This document shows, piece after piece, positions 24,972 to 34,911 of a stretch of 64,000 nucleotides of DNA. The translations under genes and the position numbers were made by a program. Location of the stretch: assembly GCF_001905905.1 (NCBI RefSeq), contig NZ_LIVT01000002.1:558001-622000 (forward strand), read 5' to 3'. Below the pieces are notes generated by a model. That model did not search any database and was not told the origin of the DNA. It was given only the letters and a program-made list of their open reading frames with translations. The stretch comes from Streptomyces sp. CB02366 (lineage in GTDB: Bacteria > Actinomycetota > Actinomycetes > Streptomycetales > Streptomycetaceae). Position 1 is the first letter of the stretch. The number at the start of each line of letters is the position of its first letter.

Positions 24972-25724
24972 TCAGAGTTCGTACACCGCGCCCGGGACGG
25001 CGAGTTCCACCGGGCCCGGGTAGACCGCGCGGGCGTCGGCGGCGTTGCGGTCGGCGTCCGTCCACGGCGGGATGTGGGTGAGGACGAGTCGGCGCGCCCC
25101 GGCGCGGGCCGCGGCCTCGCCGGCCTCGCGGCCGTTGAGGTGCAGGTCGGGGATGTCCTCCTTGCCGTCGACGAACGACGCCTCGCAGAGGAAGAGGTCG
25201 GCGTCCCGGGCCAGCTCCTCCAGTGCGTCGCAGGCGCCGGTGTCGCCGGAGTAGGCAAGGGAGGAGCCGCCGTGCTCGACCCGGATGCCGAAGGTGTCGA
25301 CGGGGTGGCGGAGCTTCTCCGTACGGACCGCGAAGGGGCCGATCTCGAAGGCGCCCGGCTTGAGGGTGTGGAAGTCGAAGACCTCGCTCATCGCCCGGTC
25401 GGAGGGGGTGTCGCCGTGGGCCGCGGTCAGCCGCTGCTCGGTGCCCTCGGGGCCGTAGACCGGGAGGTGGCGGGGGCGCCCGCCGCCGTGCGGGTAGTAG
25501 CGCACGACGAAATAGGCGCACATGTCGATGCAGTGGTCGGCGTGCAGATGGCTGAGGAAGATCGCGTCGAGGTCGTAGAGACCGACGTGGCGCTGCAGCT
25601 CGCCGAGGGCGCCGTTGCCCATGTCGAGGAGCAGCCGGAAGCCGTCGGCCTCTACGAGGTAGCTCGAGCATGCCGACCCCTGGGAGGGGAACGAGCCGGA
25701 GCAGCCGACGACGGTGAGCTTCAT
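24972..25724 (-). CDS. MBL-fold metallo-hydrolase
   Basis: A 250-residue metallo-beta-lactamase-fold hydrolase of the RNase Z/phosphodiesterase-like group. The zinc motif is SHLHADHCIDM (HxHxDH); other ligands are His in LRHPVDTFGIR, Asp in AYSGDTGACDAL and His in LTHIPPW. The N-terminus begins KLTVVGCSGSFPS and runs straight into the core. ATG 25724 has GGAGG ten bases upstream. RNase Z has a similar motif set but a longer sequence; a nucleotide or ester phosphodiesterase is as likely. It is divergent from the PemK-like gene. Confidence 0.87.
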   Translation of the reverse strand: MKLTVVGCSGSFPSQGSACSSYLVEADGFRLLLDMGNGALGELQRHVGLYDLDAIFLSHLHADHCIDMCAYFVVRYYPHGGGRPRHLPVYGPEGTEQRLTAAHGDTPSDRAMSEVFDFHTLKPGAFEIGPFAVRTEKLRHPVDTFGIRVEHGGSSLAYSGDTGACDALEELARDADLFLCEASFVDGKEDIPDLHLNGREAGEAAARAGARRLVLTHIPPWTDADRNAADARAVYPGPVELAVPGAVYEL

Positions 25725-25973
25725 GGAGCGTGAACCTCCGGGGCGCGGGAACGGGGAGGGTTCGTGCGATTCCGCCGGAGTTTCGTGGAATTCCTGCGGG
25801 ATTGTTTCTGCGGTTCGTCGAGCGTAAGGCGCGAAACTCCGCGTCGCTCCTCCGCTGCCCGCCGTTGTGGGGGAACTCACCTGCTCTGTCACCGGTTCGA
25901 TGGAAGCGCGTCCACCGGGGGCCCGGCGCGTCCGTCCGGATGTGCGCGTCCCGGTCGCCGGTACGGTCGGGGG

Positions 25974-26492
25974 ATGAACACGTTCTGGTGGGTGGCTCTG
26001 GCGGCCGTGGTGCTGCTCGCGCTCGTGGCGGCGGTGGTGGACGGGCGGGGGCGGTCGGACCGGGGGCCGCGTTCGCGCCGGCCGGGGCGGCCGGCGGGGG
26101 CGGCCCGCACCCGGCCGCCGTCGCGTCCGTCGCGGCCTTCGTCCCGGCCGGAGAGGCCGGCGGACCGCGGGGACGGGCGTACGCCGAGGGCGGGCGAGGT
26201 GTGGTGGGCCGACGTGCCGTACGAGGACGGGCCGGGGTGGAAGGACCGGCCGTGCCTGGTGCTCTCGGTACGGGGGCGTTCGGCGCTGGTCGCGAAGATC
26301 ACCAGCAAGCATCACGAGGAGCGGCCCGGGGTGATCGCGCTGCCCGCGGGGACGGTCGGGGACCGGCGGGGGCGGCGGAGCTTCCTGGAGACGGACGAGC
26401 TGCGGGAGGTGCGGGTCGCCGCGTTCCGGCGGCGGGTGGGCACGGTGGACGCGCGGCTGTGGGAGCGCGTGCGGGGGCTGGGCGCGGGCTGA
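25974..26492 (+). CDS. Membrane-anchored PemK/MazF-like protein
   Basis: A 172-residue protein. One N-terminal membrane helix (WWVALAAVVLLALVAAVV) is followed by a basic Arg/Pro-rich linker and a PemK/MazF domain from about residue 70: RAGEVWWADVPYEDGPGWKDRPCLVLS, LVAKITSK and SFLETDELREVRVAAFRRRVG. Free-standing MazF toxins cut RNA with partner antitoxins, but no antitoxin gene is adjacent here, and the membrane anchor argues for a solo or different role. In the spacer upstream, CGGAGTTTCG (25776) and its complement (25832) form a widely spaced inverted repeat. Confidence 0.82.
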   Translation: MNTFWWVALAAVVLLALVAAVVDGRGRSDRGPRSRRPGRPAGAARTRPPSRPSRPSSRPERPADRGDGRTPRAGEVWWADVPYEDGPGWKDRPCLVLSVRGRSALVAKITSKHHEERPGVIALPAGTVGDRRGRRSFLETDELREVRVAAFRRRVGTVDARLWERVRGLGAG

Positions 26493-26559
26493 GGGGCGGG
26501 GCCCCGGTCGCGAGGGGACGCGGGGCTCCGCCCCCCGGCGCCGGAGGGTGGTGGAGGGC

Positions 26560-28021
<1,462 letters not shown>

Positions 28022-28090
28022 GCGGGCATCGTATCGATTCCCTGTGCGGAAACCCGAGTGTGATCCCACATGGTGGATAGTGAGCGACCG

Positions 28091-28888
28091 CTATGCGGAC
28101 CGGGTGGGGTGGCCGGCCCCTTCCGGGAGGTAGACGACCGTGGGGGCGCCGGTCGCCGGGTGGGTGCTGACCTCGGCGGCGACCCCGTACACCTCGCGCA
28201 GCAGCTCGGCCGTGAGGACCTTCTCCGGGGGGCCGGACGCCACGACGCGGCCGTCCTTGAGGACGTAGAGGCGGTCGCAGTAGTAGGCGGCGAGGTTGAG
28301 GTCGTGCAGGGCGAGGAGGTTGGTGGTGCCCAGGCCGCGGATGAGTGCGAGGACCTCCAACCGGTAGCGGATGTCCAGGTGGTTGGTGGGTTCGTCCAGG
28401 ACGACGAGCGAGGGCTGCTGGACCAGGGCGCGGGCGACCAGGGCCCGTTGGCGTTCGCCGCCGGAGAGGGAGGAGAACGTACGGGGTTCGAGCGCGGCGA
28501 TCCCCACCCGGGCCAGGGCCTCGGCGACCAGGGCGCTGTCGGCGGCGGTGTCCGCCTCCCAGAACCGCTTGTGCGGGGCGCGGCCCATCGCGACGACCTG
28601 GCCCACGGTGAGTTCGAAGCCGGCGTGGCCGTCCTGGGGGACGGTGGCGATGCGCTGGGCGCGGGCCTTCACGGAGAGGGCGGTGAGGTCGTCGCCGTCG
28701 AGGAGGACGCGGCCGTGGGTGGGGCGCAGGGTGCCGTAGACGCAGCGCAGGAGGGTGGTCTTGCCGCTGCCGTTGGGGCCGACGAGGCCGACGGTCTCAC
28801 CGTCGTCGGCGGTGAGGTCGACGGCGTCGACGAGGTGGCGGCCCTCGCCGGTCCCGTACGAGAGTCCTTCGGTGCGCAGGGTGGTCAC
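28091..28888 (-). CDS. btuD: Cobalamin-type ABC importer ATPase
   Basis: A 265-residue ATPase of the FecE/BtuD group. Walker A GPNGSGKTT, Q-loop VPQDG, signature LSGGERQR, Walker B LVVLDEPTNHLD and the switch His in LALHDLNLA are all present. It serves the permease and binding protein encoded upstream on the same strand. Family members import iron-siderophores, haem or vitamin B12; the cobalamin riboswitch in front of this operon points to B12 or a related corrinoid. A 124-base gap separates it from the permease stop, larger than within the rest of the operon. Confidence 0.88.
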   Translation of the reverse strand: MTTLRTEGLSYGTGEGRHLVDAVDLTADDGETVGLVGPNGSGKTTLLRCVYGTLRPTHGRVLLDGDDLTALSVKARAQRIATVPQDGHAGFELTVGQVVAMGRAPHKRFWEADTAADSALVAEALARVGIAALEPRTFSSLSGGERQRALVARALVQQPSLVVLDEPTNHLDIRYRLEVLALIRGLGTTNLLALHDLNLAAYYCDRLYVLKDGRVVASGPPEKVLTAELLREVYGVAAEVSTHPATGAPTVVYLPEGAGHPTRSA

Positions 28889-29012
28889 GGGCGGGCTCCC
28901 TCGGCGGTACGTACGGTCGCGGGGCGGGCGCCCGCGGGGGTCCGGAGCCCCGTGCGGGCGCGCGCCGGGGGCCGGTGGTTCGGCGGCCGGGTGCCCCGGG
29001 GGCGGGGCGGCC

Positions 29013-30053
29013 TCACGCGGGCGTTCCTTCCGGCCGGCGGCGCAGCATCCAGAGGAAGAACGGACCGCCGGTCAGCGCGGTGAGGACGCCGACCGGGATG
29101 TCCTGCGGGGCGGCGACCGTCCGGGCGGCCAGGTCGGCGAGGACCAGGAACACCGCTCCGCCGAGGGCGGCGACGGGGAGCAGCGCGCGGTGGGCGGCGC
29201 CGACGGCCATGCGGGCCGCGTGCGGGACCATCAGCCCGACGAAGCCGATCGCCCCGCTGTACGCGACCAGCGCCCCGGTCATCAGGGAGGCGAGGACGAA
29301 GACGGCGGCGCGGAAGCGGGCGGTGTCCAGGCCGAGGACGGTCGCGCCCTCCTCCCCCACCAGGAGCAGGTCGAGCGGGCGGGCGAGGGTGAGGAGGACG
29401 GCCGTACCGGCGACCAGGGTGGTCGCGGGCAGGGCGAGCATGTCCCAGCGGGCGGCGCCGAGGCCGCCGAGGGTCCAGTGGAGGACTTCCTGGAGGTGGT
29501 CGGCGCGGGCGGAGGTGACCAGGATGAGGCTGGTCAGGGCGGAGAGGACGTAGGAGACGGCGACTCCGGCGAGGACGAGCCGGTTGGTGGTGAGGCCGCC
29601 CCCGCCGCGGGCCAGGGTGTAGACGAGCAGCAGGGAGAGCAGCGCCCCCGCGAAGGCGGCGGCCGGGAGGGTGACGGTGGCGGCGAGGGTGGCGCCGAGG
29701 CCGAGGACGATGACCAGGACCGCGCCGGTGGAGGCCCCGGAGGAGACGCCGAGGAGGAAGGGGTCGGCGAGCTGGTTGCGGACGAGGGCCTGCAGGACGG
29801 TGCCGATGACGGCGAGTCCGGCGCCGACGACGATGCCGAGGAGGACCCGGGGCAGCCGGACGTCCAGGACGATCGTGCGGTAAGGGCTCGCCTCGGCCCG
29901 CCCGGTCAGGATGTCGATCACCTGGCCGGGCGGGATGCGGACGGAGCCCAGGGCGAGGGCGGCCAGCACGGCGACGGCCAGGAGCACGGCGAGGACGCCG
30001 AGCACCAGGACGTAGCCGAGGGGCCGCCGCGGTGCGGAGGCGCGGCAGGTCAC
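29013..30053 (-). CDS. btuC: Cobalamin-type ABC importer permease (FecCD family)
   Basis: A 346-residue permease with about ten hydrophobic helices and FecCD landmarks: RLPRVLLGIVVGAGLAVIGTVLQALVRNQLADP in adjoining parts, FLLGVSSGASTGA, and SGAIGFVGLMVPHAAR, the coupling-helix region that contacts the ATPase. GTG 30053 overlaps the binding-protein stop as GTGA, so translation is coupled. The protein forms a homodimer in the membrane. Confidence 0.9.
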   Translation of the reverse strand: MTCRASAPRRPLGYVLVLGVLAVLLAVAVLAALALGSVRIPPGQVIDILTGRAEASPYRTIVLDVRLPRVLLGIVVGAGLAVIGTVLQALVRNQLADPFLLGVSSGASTGAVLVIVLGLGATLAATVTLPAAAFAGALLSLLLVYTLARGGGGLTTNRLVLAGVAVSYVLSALTSLILVTSARADHLQEVLHWTLGGLGAARWDMLALPATTLVAGTAVLLTLARPLDLLLVGEEGATVLGLDTARFRAAVFVLASLMTGALVAYSGAIGFVGLMVPHAARMAVGAAHRALLPVAALGGAVFLVLADLAARTVAAPQDIPVGVLTALTGGPFFLWMLRRRPEGTPA

Positions 30054-31060
30054 GGGGTGGCAGCCGCCTTGACCGCCTCCGGGTGGAGCTGGGCCGCGAG
30101 CTTGCCCACGGCGGCGGGGACGCGGACGCCGAGGACCGCGTCGGAGAGCGGCAGGACCGCGAAGCGCTTGTTCCGGACGGCGGGGACGTCCGCGAGGACG
30201 GGGTCGGTGAGGAGGCGCTTCTTCTTCTGTTCGACGGTGGTGGCCCCGTAGTCGTAGATCACGATGGCCTCGGGCTTGCGGGCGACGACGTTCTCCCAGG
30301 AGGCGTCGCCGAAGGGCTTGTCGAGGTCGGCGAAGACGTTGGCGCCGCCGGCCCGCTCGATCAGTTCGTTGCCGATGCCCTCGCCGCCCGCGGTGAAGGC
30401 GGTCTTGTCGCCGCTGTCGTAGACGAAGACGGATACGGGCTTCACGCCCTCCAGCTTCTTCGCGGTGGCGGCGTTGTCGGCTTCGGCCCGCCTGATCCAG
30501 GCTTCGGCGCGGTCGGGGACGCCGAAGGTGCGGCCGACCTCGCGGATCTCGTCGTAGAGGGTGTCCATGGGCTGGTCGCCCTCGGTGCAGCTCTCGGCGT
30601 TGAGGCGGGTGTCGATGCCGGACTTGGCGAGCGCCTCGCGGCTCCGGCCGTCGCCGGCGGCGAAGGCGCTGCCGTAGCCGCCGTAGACGAAGTCGGGGTC
30701 GGCGGCGAGGACCTGTTCGTAGGAGGGGTACTCCTCGGCGAGGACGGGGACGGAGGCGTAGTCCTTCGCGTACTTCGGCAGGACCTCGTCGTCGAGGTAG
30801 GCGGTGCCGACCAGGGAGTCGGCCAGGCCCAGTTCCAGCATGATCTCGGTGACGTGCTGGTTCATGGTGACCACGCGCTTCGGCGGGGCCGTGTACGTGG
30901 TGGTGACGCCGCAGTTCTTCACGGTGTACGGGAAGCCGTCGCTCCTGGCCGGCGCCTTGTTCCCGGCGGCGTCGCCGGAGGGGCCCGAGGAGGAGCAGGC
31001 GGTGAGGGCGAGCGGGAGCAGCACGGCGGCGGCTGTGAGCGCGGGGGTGCGCCGGGACAT
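30050..31060 (-). CDS. btuF: Cobalamin-type ABC importer substrate-binding lipoprotein
   Basis: A 336-residue lipoprotein. The signal ends LPLALTACSSS, so Cys22 is the lipidated residue. The body is the two-lobed periplasmic-binding class III fold: PKRVVTMNQHVTEIMLELGL, DPDFVYGGYGSAF, then EAIVIYDYG, linked by one long helix. It is the first gene of the BtuFCD operon; the upstream leader holds a cobalamin riboswitch whose 3' part reaches the ribosome site (GGAGAGG). Siderophore binding is the main alternative but is disfavoured by the riboswitch. Confidence 0.88.
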   Translation of the reverse strand: MSRRTPALTAAAVLLPLALTACSSSGPSGDAAGNKAPARSDGFPYTVKNCGVTTTYTAPPKRVVTMNQHVTEIMLELGLADSLVGTAYLDDEVLPKYAKDYASVPVLAEEYPSYEQVLAADPDFVYGGYGSAFAAGDGRSREALAKSGIDTRLNAESCTEGDQPMDTLYDEIREVGRTFGVPDRAEAWIRRAEADNAATAKKLEGVKPVSVFVYDSGDKTAFTAGGEGIGNELIERAGGANVFADLDKPFGDASWENVVARKPEAIVIYDYGATTVEQKKKRLLTDPVLADVPAVRNKRFAVLPLSDAVLGVRVPAAVGKLAAQLHPEAVKAAATP

Positions 31061-31099
31061 GGCGAGGCCTCTCCGGGGGATTTCCGCGTCCCCTGGTCG

Positions 31100-31262
31100 A
31101 TGCTGGAAGGCGGCGGGCCAGTTCCTGGCTTCCGGGCCGCCCTCCGGTGCGGCGTCGCCCTGGGGGCGTCCGCGTGGGAGGGGGCCCGGTCACAGTGGCG
31201 GGACCGTGCCGGATTCGCACCGGCTTCCTGGCTTCCGTCGCCTGGTGTTCGGGTCTGGGGTG
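31100..31262 (-). promoter_or_regulatory. Adenosylcobalamin riboswitch
   Basis: The leader contains GGAAGCCGGTGCGAATCC, then CGGTCCCGCCACTGTGA, the conserved core of the cobalamin aptamer, and further on the B12 box, AGCCAGGAACTGGCC (about 31116-31132). A GC-rich variable hairpin lies between them. The downstream platform runs into the ribosome site of the binding-protein gene, suggesting that cobalamin shuts down translation. Outer limits are approximate. Confidence 0.92.
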
Positions 31263-31278
31263 CAGTGTGCCAGACCCG
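31250..31278 (-). terminator. 9-bp stem-loop between mec and the cobalamin riboswitch
   Basis: CGGGTCTGG and CCAGACCCG flank an 11-base loop. It lies 70 bases beyond the mec stop. It may end the mec transcript or be the first stem of the riboswitch leader. Confidence 0.5.
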
Positions 31279-31347
31279 TTCGGCCGCTTCGCGGGCTGCC
31301 CGGGCCCGAGTGCTCCCGGCCCGGGGCGCTTCGCGCGGCGGCCGGGC

Positions 31348-31770
31348 TCAGTACGCCTCGACGACCCGCACGTCTTCCTCCGTGATCACACCGTCCACGA
31401 TGCGGTACGAGCGGAACTGGAAGGGGCCCGCGTCGTCGGTGTCGGCGGTGGAGACGAGGACGTAGTGGGCGCCGGGTTCGTTGGCGTACGTGACGTCGGT
31501 GCGGGAGGGGTACGCCTCGGTCGCGGTGTGCGAGTGGTAGACGATCACGGGCTCCTCGTCGCGGTCGTCCATCTCGCGGTAGAGCTTGAGGAGGTCGGCG
31601 GAGTCGAACTCGTAGAACGTGGGCGAGCGGGCGGCGTTGAGCATCGGGATGAAGCGCTCGGGGCGGTCGGTCCCGGCCGGGCCCGCGACCACTCCGCACG
31701 CCTCGTCGGGGTGGTCGGCGCGGGAGTGGGCGACGATCTGGTCGTAGAGCGTCTGGGTGATGGTCAGCAT
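31348..31770 (-). CDS. mec: Mec, JAMM/MPN metalloprotease of the CysO cysteine pathway
   Basis: A 140-residue Mov34/MPN+ protein with a complete zinc protease motif: Glu23 in HPDEACGVV, then H79-S-H81 and S89-x-x-D92 in YHSHTATEAYPSRTDV. In Mycobacterium, Mec releases cysteine from the CysO-Cys conjugate; here it may also remove the two residues after the CysO GG. In mycobacteria mec, cysO and cysM form one operon, whereas here the B12 import genes lie between mec and the other two. ATG 31770 fits the family start; length is standard. Confidence 0.93.
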   Translation of the reverse strand: MLTITQTLYDQIVAHSRADHPDEACGVVAGPAGTDRPERFIPMLNAARSPTFYEFDSADLLKLYREMDDRDEEPVIVYHSHTATEAYPSRTDVTYANEPGAHYVLVSTADTDDAGPFQFRSYRIVDGVITEEDVRVVEAY

Positions 31771-31787
31771 GGCGCCAGGATAAGCAG

Positions 31788-31828
31788 GCGGGCCCCCGCG
31801 TACCGGTGGGTGGTACACGGGGGCCCGC
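31788..31828 (-). terminator. Two-part stem-loop after the amino-acid permease
   Basis: An outer 11-bp stem (GCGGGCCCCCG) and an inner 5-bp stem (GTACC/GGTAC) stack around a short loop. It lies about 160 bases beyond the permease stop and directly upstream of mec. The stretch between it and the permease stop is G-rich, and I see no gene there. Confidence 0.75.
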
Positions 31829-31987
31829 ATGCTGGACAACCGTCGGCCTTTGGGGCAGCCGGGGCGGTCCGGGGAGGGGGCGGTGTGGGGCCCGCCCTCG
31901 GGGTCAGTGGGGTTCCGGCCCTCGGGGGGGGGCGGGGTGGCCTGGCTGGTGGGGCGGTCGGGGCCGGTGGGGCGGCCCCGGCCCGGG

Positions 31988-33433
31988 TCAGCGGGTGCCG
32001 GTGGGGGTCTTCCCGGCGTCCGGGGTGCGGGCCTGGAGGACCCGGTAGGAGACGAAGAGGACGAGCCCCCACAGCGGTGCGCAGTAGAGCGAGATCCTGG
32101 CGTCCGCGTCGATCGCCATCATCACGATGACCATGCCGATGAACAGCAGCGCGAACCAGCTGGTGTACGGGGCGCCGGGGGCCCGGAACGAGGACTGCGG
32201 GAGCAGGCCGGCGTCGGCCATGCGGCGGTAGCGGATCTGGCTGATCAGGATCATGATCCAGGCCCACATGCCGGAGATGGTCGCGAAGGAGACGACGTAG
32301 GTGAAGGCGTCGCCGGGCCACTGGTAGTTGATCCAGACGCCGACGAGCATCAGGGCCGCGGAGAAGGTGGTGCCGGCCAGCGGCAGGCCGTTCTTCGTCA
32401 GCTTGGTGAAGGCGCGGGGGCCCTGGCCGTTGAGGGCGAGGTCGCGGAGCATGCGCCCGGTGGAGTACATGCCGGAGTTGCAGGAGGAGAGCGCGGCGGT
32501 GAGGACGACGAAGTTGACGATGGCGGCGCCGATGCCGAGCCCCATCTCCTCGAACGCCTTCACGAACGGGGAGACGCCGGGCTTGAAGGTGGACCACGGC
32601 ACGACCGAGAGGATCATGATCAGCGCGCCCACGTAGAAGACGGCGATGCGCCACGGCACGGTGTTGATGGCCTTGGGCAGCACGGTCTCGGGGTCCTTGG
32701 ACTCACCGGCGGTGACGCCGACGAGTTCTACGGCGAGGAAGGCGAACATGACGATCTGGAGCGTCATGAGGGTGCCGGTGATGCCGTTGGGGAAGAATCC
32801 GCCGTCGTTCCAGAGGTTGGAGACGGTCGCGGTGTCGCCGGCGTCGGAGAATCCGACGGTGAGGACGCCCGCGCAGATCAGGATCATGCCGAGGATGGCG
32901 GTGACCTTGACCATGGAGAACCAGAACTCCAGCTCGCCGAAGAGCTTCACGGAGATCAGGTTGGCGCCGTAGAGAATGACGGTGAACACCAGGGCGGAGA
33001 GCCACTGGGGAATGTCCCACCAGTACGTCATATAGGTGGCCGCGGCGGTGACTTCGGTGATTCCGGTGACGACCCAGAACAGCCAGTAGGTCCAGCCGGT
33101 GACGAATCCGAAGAACGGGCTGATGAATTCCCGGGCGTACTCCGAGAAGGAGCCGGAGACCGGGCGGTACATGAGGAGTTCGCCCAGGGCCCGCATGATG
33201 AAGAAGATGACCAGGCCCGCGATGACGTAGGCCAGGATGAGGCTGGGTCCGGCCCGGTCGATGGCCTTGCCCGCGCCGAGGAAGAGCCCGGTGCCGATGG
33301 CTCCGCCGATGGCGATCATCTGGATCTGGCGGGCTCCGAGACCGCGCTGGTATCCCTCGGCCCCGGCGTCCCCGGCATTCGTGCCGGGCCGCCCCTTGTC
33401 GGCCTGTCCCTCGTCGACGTGCGCCGATGTCAT
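31988..33433 (-). CDS. APC-family amino-acid permease
   Basis: A 481-residue, 12-helix amino-acid:H+ symporter of the AAT group (AroP/GabP/AnsP/CycA-like). Landmarks are RGLGARQIQMIAIGGAIGTGLFLGAGKAI in adjoining parts, GELLMYRPVSGSFSEYAREF, FAFLAVELVGVTAGESKDP, and LSSCNSGMYSTGRMLRDLA. Substrate choice cannot be made by eye. The first 30 residues are hydrophilic. ATG 33433 has GGAGAAAGG nine bases upstream. It is the only gene between mec and the clpS group. Confidence 0.92.
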   Translation of the reverse strand: MTSAHVDEGQADKGRPGTNAGDAGAEGYQRGLGARQIQMIAIGGAIGTGLFLGAGKAIDRAGPSLILAYVIAGLVIFFIMRALGELLMYRPVSGSFSEYAREFISPFFGFVTGWTYWLFWVVTGITEVTAAATYMTYWWDIPQWLSALVFTVILYGANLISVKLFGELEFWFSMVKVTAILGMILICAGVLTVGFSDAGDTATVSNLWNDGGFFPNGITGTLMTLQIVMFAFLAVELVGVTAGESKDPETVLPKAINTVPWRIAVFYVGALIMILSVVPWSTFKPGVSPFVKAFEEMGLGIGAAIVNFVVLTAALSSCNSGMYSTGRMLRDLALNGQGPRAFTKLTKNGLPLAGTTFSAALMLVGVWINYQWPGDAFTYVVSFATISGMWAWIMILISQIRYRRMADAGLLPQSSFRAPGAPYTSWFALLFIGMVIVMMAIDADARISLYCAPLWGLVLFVSYRVLQARTPDAGKTPTGTR

Positions 33434-33729
33434 GGTGGTGCGCCTTTCTCCACGCCGATCCGCGCCGTACAAGGCTGCGGATCAGGTCCTGATCCCCCCG
33501 GATATGGATGGAGTGCGACCGGCGTTCGGCCGGTGTGTAGCGCCCCCGGGAAACAGGGGTGGCGTCCCCCGGGTGGTCGTGAAGATTTATCACGGCTGTC
33601 ATGGGACATCATCGGGCATTCTGTGGCGCACACCACAGGGAAAAGCGGGCAAGAGGCTCTGCGGGGGACGAATAGTCCGAATGGCTTGGGGGGATCGTTA
33701 CCCGGATCTGAGCGTCCGTTGAGCGAACG
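33434..33729. other. Non-coding leader/promoter region of the permease
   Basis: No gene is visible. The part around 33590-33700 is less GC-rich than average and holds short inverted repeats, GTGA-N7-TCAC (about 33580) and CTGTGG-N6-CCACAG (about 33631). A CCCGGGGG-type hairpin lies nearer the permease. One or more of these may be permease operators. Confidence 0.35.
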
Positions 33730-33762
33730 AGGGCCGCCCGCCACGGCGTGACGGGCGGCCCT
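33730..33762 (-). terminator. 11-bp stem-loop after the DUF2017 gene
   Basis: AGGGCCGCCCG, an 11-base loop and the exact complement, about 75 bases beyond the stop codon at 33838. Confidence 0.8.
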
Positions 33763-33837
33763 GTGCCGACGGAGGCCTTCTACGGAAAAGGCGTCGCGGA
33801 ACCGGTCGGGACGCGCCGGGAATCCGCCGGACGCGTC

Positions 33838-34449
33838 CTACGGCATGAGCGTCTCGACGAGCGTCTCCTGGAGTGCGCCGAGCCAGAGGTAGGCCATCAC
33901 CATGGGCTTGCGCGGGTCGCTGTCGGGGAGCCGGTAGAGCGATCCCTCCTCCCCCTGGTCCTCGTCGGACACCTCCAGCCGGGTGCCGATGGTCAGCCGC
34001 AGGTCGTTGAGGGACCGCAGCCAGCGGAGGCACTCGTCGGCGGTGAGGGTGAGGACGGCGCCGCCGTCCCCGACCGGGGAGAGCGCGTCCAGGGTGCGGA
34101 CGACGGTGAGGGCGTCCTCGCGCTTGCCGGAGCGCAGGTCCATCTCGGTGAAGCGGCGGAACTCGGAGGAGAGCTCCCGCAGCTCCTCCTCCGGCTTCCC
34201 GCCCTCGCCGGGGGCGTCGGGGCCGCCGTAGGCGTCGGGGAAGAGGCGGGCCAGCGCGGGGTCGGACGGCGGCTTGCTGGGGCCCTCGGCGAAGAGGGCG
34301 GCGAGGGGGTCCTCGCCCTCGGCGGGCTGGTCGCCGGGGCCGATCAGCTCCAGCAGCTGGACGGCGAGGGAGCGCAGGATGGAGATCTCGACCTCGTCGA
34401 GCGCGACGGCCGCGCCGCCGCCTGGGGTGGCCTCGAAATGGCCGGCCAT
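33838..34449 (-). CDS. DUF2017 protein linked to ClpS
   Basis: A 203-residue cytoplasmic protein. It begins MAGHFEATPGGGAAVALDEVEI and contains ISILRSLAVQLLELIGPGD, a variable acidic middle, then VLTLTADECLRWLRSLNDLRLTIGTRLEV and a C-terminal LWLGALQETLV helix. DUF2017 genes sit next to clpS in most actinobacteria, which suggests, without proof, a role connected with the N-end-rule/ClpCP pathway. ATG 34449 has GGAG five bases upstream. The gene starts 66 bases after the clpS stop, so the two are probably one operon. Confidence 0.88.
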   Translation of the reverse strand: MAGHFEATPGGGAAVALDEVEISILRSLAVQLLELIGPGDQPAEGEDPLAALFAEGPSKPPSDPALARLFPDAYGGPDAPGEGGKPEEELRELSSEFRRFTEMDLRSGKREDALTVVRTLDALSPVGDGGAVLTLTADECLRWLRSLNDLRLTIGTRLEVSDEDQGEEGSLYRLPDSDPRKPMVMAYLWLGALQETLVETLMP

Positions 34450-34514
34450 GGGTTCTCCGATGGTGGGTCGAACGGGGCAGGGGCGGTACGGTCCGGCGCG
34501 CACGGGCGCGAAGG

Positions 34515-34832
34515 TCAGGTGCGGTCCTGGGTGAGGGTGGCCCACAGTCCGTAGCCGTGCATGGCCTGGACGTCGCGCTCCATCTCCTCGCGGCTTCCGC
34601 TGGAGACGACGGCGCGGCCCTTCTGGTGCACGTCCATCATGAGCCGGTGGGCCTTGTCCTTCGAGTAGCCGAAGTAGGCCTGGAAGACATAGGTCACATA
34701 GCTCATGAGATTGACCGGGTCGTTGTGGACGAGCGTCACCCACGGGACGTCCGGCTCGGGGACCACGAAGGTCTCCTCGGCGGAATCAGGTCGTTCGATC
34801 TCCAGCGGAGTAGCAACGCTCACCTGTCCCAT
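34515..34832 (-). CDS. clpS: ClpS adaptor of the Clp protease
   Basis: A 105-residue adaptor that binds N-degron substrates and hands them to ClpC/ClpA. The core is complete: [45 protein letters not shown] (two adjoining blocks), and a final helix ([19 protein letters not shown]). The N-terminal 30 residues are a flexible extension of the usual kind. ATG 34832 was chosen as the last Met before the conserved region with GGTGG upstream. It is divergent from pncB. Confidence 0.95.
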   Translation of the reverse strand: MGQVSVATPLEIERPDSAEETFVVPEPDVPWVTLVHNDPVNLMSYVTYVFQAYFGYSKDKAHRLMMDVHQKGRAVVSSGSREEMERDVQAMHGYGLWATLTQDRT

Positions 34833-34911
34833 GCTGCCACCCGGGCGGCCCCGGCGCACAAACGGACCCCACATCTCGTCACTCTGACGAATAGGGGGTA
34901 GCATCCCAGCC

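Noticed and set aside
33430..33602. Possible leader peptide (MTAVINLHDHPGD) upstream of the permease
   Set aside because: The frame continues through the permease gene in a shifted frame, has no ribosome site and no residue bias suggesting attenuation.
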